From assembly GCA_022787565.1 (NCBI GenBank), contig JALFVN010000056.1, forward strand, positions 1-64,000: a stretch of DNA of 64,000 bases, given 5' to 3'. Made by a program: the position numbers and the translations under genes. The DNA comes from Clostridiales bacterium. GTDB taxonomy: Bacteria; Bacillota; Clostridia; Oscillospirales; Oscillospiraceae. Positions 59,518 through 64,000 of this stretch are shown here, in pieces (position 1 is the first letter of the stretch; each line of letters begins with the position of its first letter). The notes beneath the pieces were generated by a model. That model saw nothing but the letters and a program-made list of their open reading frames with translations. It was not told the origin of the DNA and searched no databases.

Positions 59518-61974
59518 TCAGTTGAGGATATCGCCGAAATACTGTTCTATCTCAGCGGAAGTCAGGTCGGCGTGATTGATAAAGGACTGGGCGATCTGTG
59601 CGGCGCGGCCGCCCTTGCGTGTCACATAATCCCGCAGAGACTGGACCATCTCCGCACCGGTCTCCCAGTGCTCCACGTTGTCTCCGGCACCGCCCAGAGC
59701 CCAGCGCTCCCGGTTCCGCTGCATCTCGGGACGCAGCTCGTCGGCCAGAGAGTCGATCAGGGCCAGCACATTCTCGTCGGACATGGGGCCGGTGAGGGCC
59801 GCGCTGAGCTGCTCCGCCATGGCAAGCTGGAACTGCTTGTTGCCCATAAGCCGCTTGAGCAGGTCGTTATAGCTGAACCCGGCGTTCAGCGGGATATCAT
59901 ACATGTCATAGGTAAAGAAGCCCAGATCCAGATCCACCAGAGCAAAACGCATCTTTTCGTCCTCGGTGGAATAATAGAAGCGCATGTTTGGCGGGTTGCA
60001 GTCGTAATTCCCGCAGTAGGCCTCCAGAATACACCAGCCAATAATGCTGTCGATGTTCAGATGCTCGGCCACGGTATTGTAGTTGTCGTCATTGGAGAGA
60101 CTGTGGCTCTGGGCAAAGCTGTACATGTCGGCGATGACGCTGTCGGAATCCCAGGAGCTCTTCCACTGGACGACGGTGCTCTCGTCATAGCCGTAATGGT
60201 TGGCGTAATGGGTGGTGGAGTGGGCCTCGCGGATGTTGTATATGCCCCAGTATTCCCCGTTGATGTACAGCACGGAATACTTGTAATCCTGGGCCGGAAG
60301 CTCCGGGAAGCACTGAATGGCAAGCTGGTGCATGATGTTGTCCCGCATCAGGGTGGAGTAGGTGCTCTCCTGGGCGGCGCGGAGCAGGATGGAGGAGAAA
60401 TCGGTGATGCCGTTGTCAAAGAGATTATATTCCAGCTCCCCGTCGTAGCGGGAACGGAAGCAGAGCTTGAAGGATTTCTTGCTCTGGGCCACCTTGGAGG
60501 TGGCGCCGTGGAGCTTGATGCCGCAGTCGATGGTGAAGCTGCTGCCGTCCTCATACAGCATGGCCGCGCCCTCAATCTCCTTGTCCAGCGTGGGGTTGGA
60601 GTAGATGCCGCTGCCGCCGAACAGATCTGCCGGATCGGCGACGATGCTGACCACGGGCATGGTGTGGTTTTCGTTGATGATAAAGCTCAGGTTCAGAATG
60701 TCGCTGTCGATCTGGCCCTCCGCCACGTTCACGGCCCTGACCACAGTAGTGGACGTGAGGGTGATGGGCCCGGTGTATTCCAGAGAGGCAGAGCTGGGCG
60801 CGCTGCCGTCCAGCGTGTAATACACGGTGCCGGTGCCGGTGAGCTCCACGGTCACGGTGCTGACATTATTGTATACGCCGTCGCTGCCCAGAAGCACAGG
60901 CATTTCCGCCCGCACCCTGGCTCCGCCGGCGTTGTCGCTGCCGGGAGTGGGGGCAGTAAAGAGAAAGAAGCCATCCTCCCCGTCCTGCCGGCCGAAGCTG
61001 CAGCCGGTGGGGATGTCATGGAGATGGGCGTAATCAACAAGGGTTCCGTCCTTATAACTGAGGAAAAGCTGGTCATCCTCGGCATTCAGACCGAAAGCGG
61101 CCAGAGGCGCCGCGGCGGTCTCCAGTTCGTCGGAGCAGAGGATCACATAGGTCTGGCCCGGCTCAAGGGTATATACGGGCAGCTGGTAAAAAGCACGGTC
61201 GCTGCCGCTGTCGGACAGATAGTATTCACTCAGTTCCACGGGATTTGCGGAGATATTTTTGACCTCCACCCAGTCGGGATACTCCCCGTTCTGGGGCAGG
61301 TACCACTGGTTATATACCATGGCCTCGCTGATAACCAGCGGCCCCTGGGTGCTGCGCCCGGCCAGATACTGCGCATAGCCGGCAGTGGAGTTTTCAAAGC
61401 CGGGGGTGGCAAAGCGGGTGGTGATGATAGCGCCGTCCTCGCTGCGGTACACGCTTTCATCAGAGCCGGAGGCGGGCACATCAAAGCGCTCCACCACAAA
61501 ACCGGCCTCGCTTTCCAGGGTCAGCGCAGCGCCGTCCTTGGATATGGTGAAGCCGCTGTGGCGGTTGTCCCGGCCGTCGCCGCTGCAGAAGATCACAAGG
61601 TATGCGCCCGGCTCCAGCCTGGTGCCGGAAAGCGCCCAGCGGTCGCCGCCGCAGCAAAGATAGAAGCCGGAGAGATCCACCGCTTCGGTGCCGTAGTTAT
61701 AAAGCTCCACCCAGTCGGGAAACAGCCCGTCATCATCGGCAAGGGTGCTCTTGTTGGAGGCCATTACCTCGTTGATGCTCACAGGGATGAACACGGACTC
61801 CGGCGCGGCAGTGGCTTCCGGCACAGGCTCCGGCGTTGTCTCGACAGGGGGAGCGGATTCCTGAACCTGGGCCGGCGACTCCTCCTGACCGGGGATCAGG
61901 GAACAGGCCGCAAGGCTCAGCAGCAGGGACAGAATCAAAAACAGGGATGTGGTTCGGGTAAAAAGCTTGTTCAT
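59518..61974 (-). CDS. CotH-kinase-domain lipoprotein with lamin-tail domains
   Basis: 818 aa from the ATG at 61974, with GGAGACG upstream. A lipoprotein signal (MNKLFTRTTSLFLILSLLLS, then LAAC, C24) precedes a Pro/Glu-rich linker. Next are two lamin-tail domains (VSINEVMASNKSTLADDDGL and VISEAMVYNQWYLPQNGEYP), a chitobiase/FN3-like segment (GTVYYTLDGSAPSS) and a CotH kinase domain with LYINGEYWGIYNIRE, NPPNMRFYY and FALVDLDLGFF. CotH-type kinases phosphorylate spore-coat or cell-surface proteins. This one would act outside the membrane. Confidence 0.92.
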   Translation of the reverse strand: MNKLFTRTTSLFLILSLLLSLAACSLIPGQEESPAQVQESAPPVETTPEPVPEATAAPESVFIPVSINEVMASNKSTLADDDGLFPDWVELYNYGTEAVDLSGFYLCCGGDRWALSGTRLEPGAYLVIFCSGDGRDNRHSGFTISKDGAALTLESEAGFVVERFDVPASGSDESVYRSEDGAIITTRFATPGFENSTAGYAQYLAGRSTQGPLVISEAMVYNQWYLPQNGEYPDWVEVKNISANPVELSEYYLSDSGSDRAFYQLPVYTLEPGQTYVILCSDELETAAAPLAAFGLNAEDDQLFLSYKDGTLVDYAHLHDIPTGCSFGRQDGEDGFFLFTAPTPGSDNAGGARVRAEMPVLLGSDGVYNNVSTVTVELTGTGTVYYTLDGSAPSSASLEYTGPITLTSTTVVRAVNVAEGQIDSDILNLSFIINENHTMPVVSIVADPADLFGGSGIYSNPTLDKEIEGAAMLYEDGSSFTIDCGIKLHGATSKVAQSKKSFKLCFRSRYDGELEYNLFDNGITDFSSILLRAAQESTYSTLMRDNIMHQLAIQCFPELPAQDYKYSVLYINGEYWGIYNIREAHSTTHYANHYGYDESTVVQWKSSWDSDSVIADMYSFAQSHSLSNDDNYNTVAEHLNIDSIIGWCILEAYCGNYDCNPPNMRFYYSTEDEKMRFALVDLDLGFFTYDMYDIPLNAGFSYNDLLKRLMGNKQFQLAMAEQLSAALTGPMSDENVLALIDSLADELRPEMQRNRERWALGGAGDNVEHWETGAEMVQSLRDYVTRKGGRAAQIAQSFINHADLTSAEIEQYFGDILN

Positions 61975-62130
61975 AGAGGCGTCTCCGTTTCGCTCATTTC
62001 TCCAACTTTTATCATAACACACTTTTATTGCTAAATCTATCCTCAAACGACAAATTAAGAATAATTAATTTCAGGGGGAGAAAAGTAAATAAATCATAAC
62101 TGTACAATTATTAAAGTTTTATGACAGGCA

Positions 62131-62159
62131 TTGATAAGCAAAAAAGTCTGGTGTAAAAT
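62131..62159 (+). promoter_or_regulatory. Promoter of the beta-CASP nuclease
   Basis: TTGATA (62131-62136), a 17-nt spacer and TAAAAT (62154-62159), about 30 nt before the start. Confidence 0.8.
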
Positions 62160-62189
62160 AAAAACAAAAACAGAGAAGGAGCGATGTGC

Positions 62190-63797
62190 ATGAAAGTCAC
62201 GTTTTTGGGTGCGGCCCATGAGGTCACAGGAAGCTGTACGCTGATCGAAGCGGGCGACAAAAAGGGCCTTGTAGACTGCGGCATGGAGCAGGGAAAGGAT
62301 ATCTTTGAAAATCAGAAGCTGCCTGTGGACCCCTCGCAGATCGACTTTGTCCTGTTGACCCACGCCCATATCGACCATTCGGGCAACCTGCCCCTGCTGT
62401 ACAAAAACGGCTTTCGCGGAGCGGTCTATGCAAGCGCGGCAACCTGCTCCCTCTGCGATATCATGCTCCGCGACAGCGCACACATACAGATGTCCGAGGC
62501 GGAGTGGAAAAGCCGCAAATCCATACGAAACGGCGGCCCGGAAATCCAGCCGCTGTACGACCTGGACGATGTGGCAGGGCTTATGGGCTGTATGCGCCCC
62601 TGCTCTTACAACACCCCGGTGCAGGTGAACGACTGCGTCACTGTCCGCTTCACCGATGTGGGCCACCTTCTCGGCTCCGCCGCCATAGAGGTGTGGCTTA
62701 CGGAAAAGGACGAGCACAGAAAAATCACCTTCAGCGGCGACGTGGGCAATACCAATCAGCCCATTTTGCAGGACCCCCAGCAGGTGAAGGAGACGGACTA
62801 TCTGGTGATCGAGTCTACCTACGGCGACAGGCTCCACTGCGACGAGCGGCCGGACTATGTTTCCGCTCTGGCGGATAAAATACAGTCGACCCTTGACCGG
62901 GGCGGCAACGTGGTGATCCCCTCTTTTGCCGTGGGCAGGACCCAGGAGATGCTGTACTTCATCCGGGAGATCAAGGAAAAGGGCCTGGTCACCGGCCACG
63001 GGGATTTCCCCGTCTATGTGGACAGCCCTCTGGCCATTGAGGCCACCAACGTCTTTTTGCAGTGTGACACGGAATTTGTGGACGAAGAGATGCGCCGGGT
63101 GATCCGCTCCGGCGTGAACCCCATCGTGTTCCCGGGGCTGAAGATTGCTGTATCCCAGCAGGAGTCCATCGCCATTAACGAGGACAAGACCCCCAAGGTC
63201 ATCATCTCTGCCAGCGGCATGTGCGATGCGGGCCGTGTGCGCCACCATCTGAAGCATAACCTTTGGCGGCCGGAGAGCACGGTGCTGTTTGTGGGCTATC
63301 AGGCTGTCGGTACCCTGGGCCGTCTGCTGGTGGACGGGGTGAAGGACGTAAAGCTCTTTAACGAGGATATCCATGTGAACGCGGAGATCACGGCCCTCCC
63401 CGGTGTCAGCGGCCACGCGGACAAAAACGGGCTGATCTCCTGGCTGGGCGGCTTTGCGCAAAAGCCCCAAATGGTCTTTGTCAACCACGGCGACCCGGAC
63501 GCGGCGGACAGCTTCACCGCATGCCTGAACGACGAGCTGGGCTACCGGGCTTTTGCCCCCTACAGCGGCACCAGCTTTGACCTGCTGGCGGGCAGCTTTG
63601 TGCGCGTCACCCAGGGTAAGCCTGTTGAAAAGCCTGCCGCAGCCGGCGGCAGAAAGATCAGCGCCGCCTTTACCCGGCTTGTTGCCGCTGCCGAGCGCCT
63701 GCTGAAAGCGGCCAAAAAATGCGAGGGCAGACCCAACAAGGAACTGGCCCGCTATGCGGATAAAATCAACGCCATTGCTGAAGAAATGGAAAAATAA
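62190..63797 (+). CDS. MBL/beta-CASP-fold nuclease (CPSF73-like)
   Basis: 535 aa from the ATG at 62190 (MKVTFLGAAHEVTGS), 8 nt after AAGGAGCG; the ATG at 62184 is too close to the ribosome site. The metallo-beta-lactamase motif is HAHIDHSG (H58, H60, D62, H63), followed by SGDVGNTNQP, a beta-CASP domain (VIESTYGDR, SASGMCDAGRVRHHL) and VSGHADKNGL. A short basic C-terminal tail has two predicted helices. Bacterial members process RNA. The exact substrate is unknown. Confidence 0.93.
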   Translation: MKVTFLGAAHEVTGSCTLIEAGDKKGLVDCGMEQGKDIFENQKLPVDPSQIDFVLLTHAHIDHSGNLPLLYKNGFRGAVYASAATCSLCDIMLRDSAHIQMSEAEWKSRKSIRNGGPEIQPLYDLDDVAGLMGCMRPCSYNTPVQVNDCVTVRFTDVGHLLGSAAIEVWLTEKDEHRKITFSGDVGNTNQPILQDPQQVKETDYLVIESTYGDRLHCDERPDYVSALADKIQSTLDRGGNVVIPSFAVGRTQEMLYFIREIKEKGLVTGHGDFPVYVDSPLAIEATNVFLQCDTEFVDEEMRRVIRSGVNPIVFPGLKIAVSQQESIAINEDKTPKVIISASGMCDAGRVRHHLKHNLWRPESTVLFVGYQAVGTLGRLLVDGVKDVKLFNEDIHVNAEITALPGVSGHADKNGLISWLGGFAQKPQMVFVNHGDPDAADSFTACLNDELGYRAFAPYSGTSFDLLAGSFVRVTQGKPVEKPAAAGGRKISAAFTRLVAAAERLLKAAKKCEGRPNKELARYADKINAIAEEMEK

Positions 63798-63818
63798 GGT
63801 TTTTTAAACCTTCCTGAT

Positions 63819-63846
63819 TGACGAAGAGAAAAGCCTGTGATACGAT
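63819..63846 (+). promoter_or_regulatory. Promoter of the gene at the right edge
   Basis: TTGACG (63819-63824), a 16-nt spacer and TACGAT (63841-63846). Confidence 0.6.
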
Positions 63847-63877
63847 AAGATAAGCATCCGGACAGGGAGGAAACCCA

Positions 63878-64000
63878 ATGGAAGAAAACAGAAAATTTGA
63901 CCCGCAGCAGGTGCTGGGAGATAAGATAACAAAATTCAGCCGCAGGGAGCTCTGTGCCTTTGGTTCCCGGCTCTGTGCGCAGATCCGGGAGGACGCCGGG
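63878..64000 (+). CDS. Partial unknown protein (N-terminus only)
   Basis: The first 41 codons (MEENRKFDPQQVLGDKITKF...) follow an AGGGAGG ribosome site and a promoter and run off the window. There is no signal peptide. The visible part is charged and helical, and cannot be assigned. Confidence 0.7.
   Translation, partial: MEENRKFDPQQVLGDKITKFSRRELCAFGSRLCAQIREDAG

Noticed and set aside
59572-62034. An open plus-strand frame of 820 codons
   Set aside because: It is antisense to the CotH-type lipoprotein gene, which has a signal peptide, domains and a ribosome site; the opposite frame has none of these.
1-64000. CRISPR array, rRNA operon or insertion sequence with transposase
   Set aside because: No regularly spaced direct repeats, no rRNA sequence and no transposase gene are visible. 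The repeats found are hairpins, promoter copies or tRNA-derived.

Overview
The window comes from a GC-rich, endospore-forming anaerobic Firmicute, most likely a gut member of the Oscillospirales/Clostridia. The basis is the spoIIGA-sigE pair, PolC, the iron-sulfur serine dehydratase sdaAA/sdaAB, an anaerobic sulfatase-maturing enzyme and strong AGGAGG-type ribosome sites. The genus cannot be fixed from the sequence alone.

Region 1 (1-~3200) is the right end of an AT-richer mobile element inserted at a tRNA-Val(GAC) gene. All its genes lie on the minus strand. They are a NUMOD4-HNH endonuclease gene broken by an in-frame TAG, an unknown protein whose only credible start is followed two codons later by TAG, a small unknown protein, and a zinc-ribbon protein. 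The element has a duplicated promoter block, a duplicated long hairpin, a tandem 12-bp repeat, and a tRNA-Val copy that lacks its 5' acceptor strand. Further partial copies of the tRNA 3' end lie inside hairpins at 3090-3196.

Region 2 (3408-24206) is a 21-kb sulfatase/sugar locus. It has a carbohydrate ABC importer (lipoprotein, two permeases, a YesL-like protein), two TIM-barrel sugar-phosphate isomerases/epimerases, and four sulfatases with Cys-type formylglycine motifs. It also has the radical-SAM sulfatase-maturing enzyme, two BadF-type sugar kinases, an AraM/EgsA-type dehydrogenase, a SIS-domain isomerase, a DeoR regulator and a MATE exporter. None of the sulfatases has a signal peptide and there is no glycoside hydrolase. 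The locus therefore looks like import of a small sulfated sugar, cytoplasmic desulfation, phosphorylation and isomerisation. The substrate and pathway are not ones I recognise, and this is my main candidate for an undescribed system.

Region 3 (24489-30415) is a minus-strand operon: a short PH-like membrane protein, a small possibly beta-grasp protein, and a 1685-aa HEAT-repeat/DUF4132 protein. Divergent from it are yaaA, a Bcp-type peroxiredoxin and a 59-aa protein.

Region 4 (32209-49286) holds a branched-chain amino-acid ABC operon (liv genes plus a cytidylate-kinase-like gene) and a 520-aa membrane protein with long Gly/Leu-type heptads. It continues with a phosphodiesterase, three small linked unknown genes, an MBL hydrolase, a second MATE exporter, and a DUF2798 membrane protein behind a structured leader. 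It ends with a methyltransferase, sdaAB/sdaAA, sigE and spoIIGA.

Region 5 (49333-64000) is the conserved pyrH-frr-uppS-dxr-rseP-ispG-polC run, with an AlkD-like DNA alkylation repair gene where cdsA is usually found. It is followed by a CotH-family lipoprotein, a beta-CASP metallo-beta-lactamase nuclease and the start of an unknown gene. I read the stop codons of 55 chromosomal genes. Only one (the sulfatase-maturing enzyme) ends in TAG, which bears on how the element's in-frame TAG codons are interpreted.
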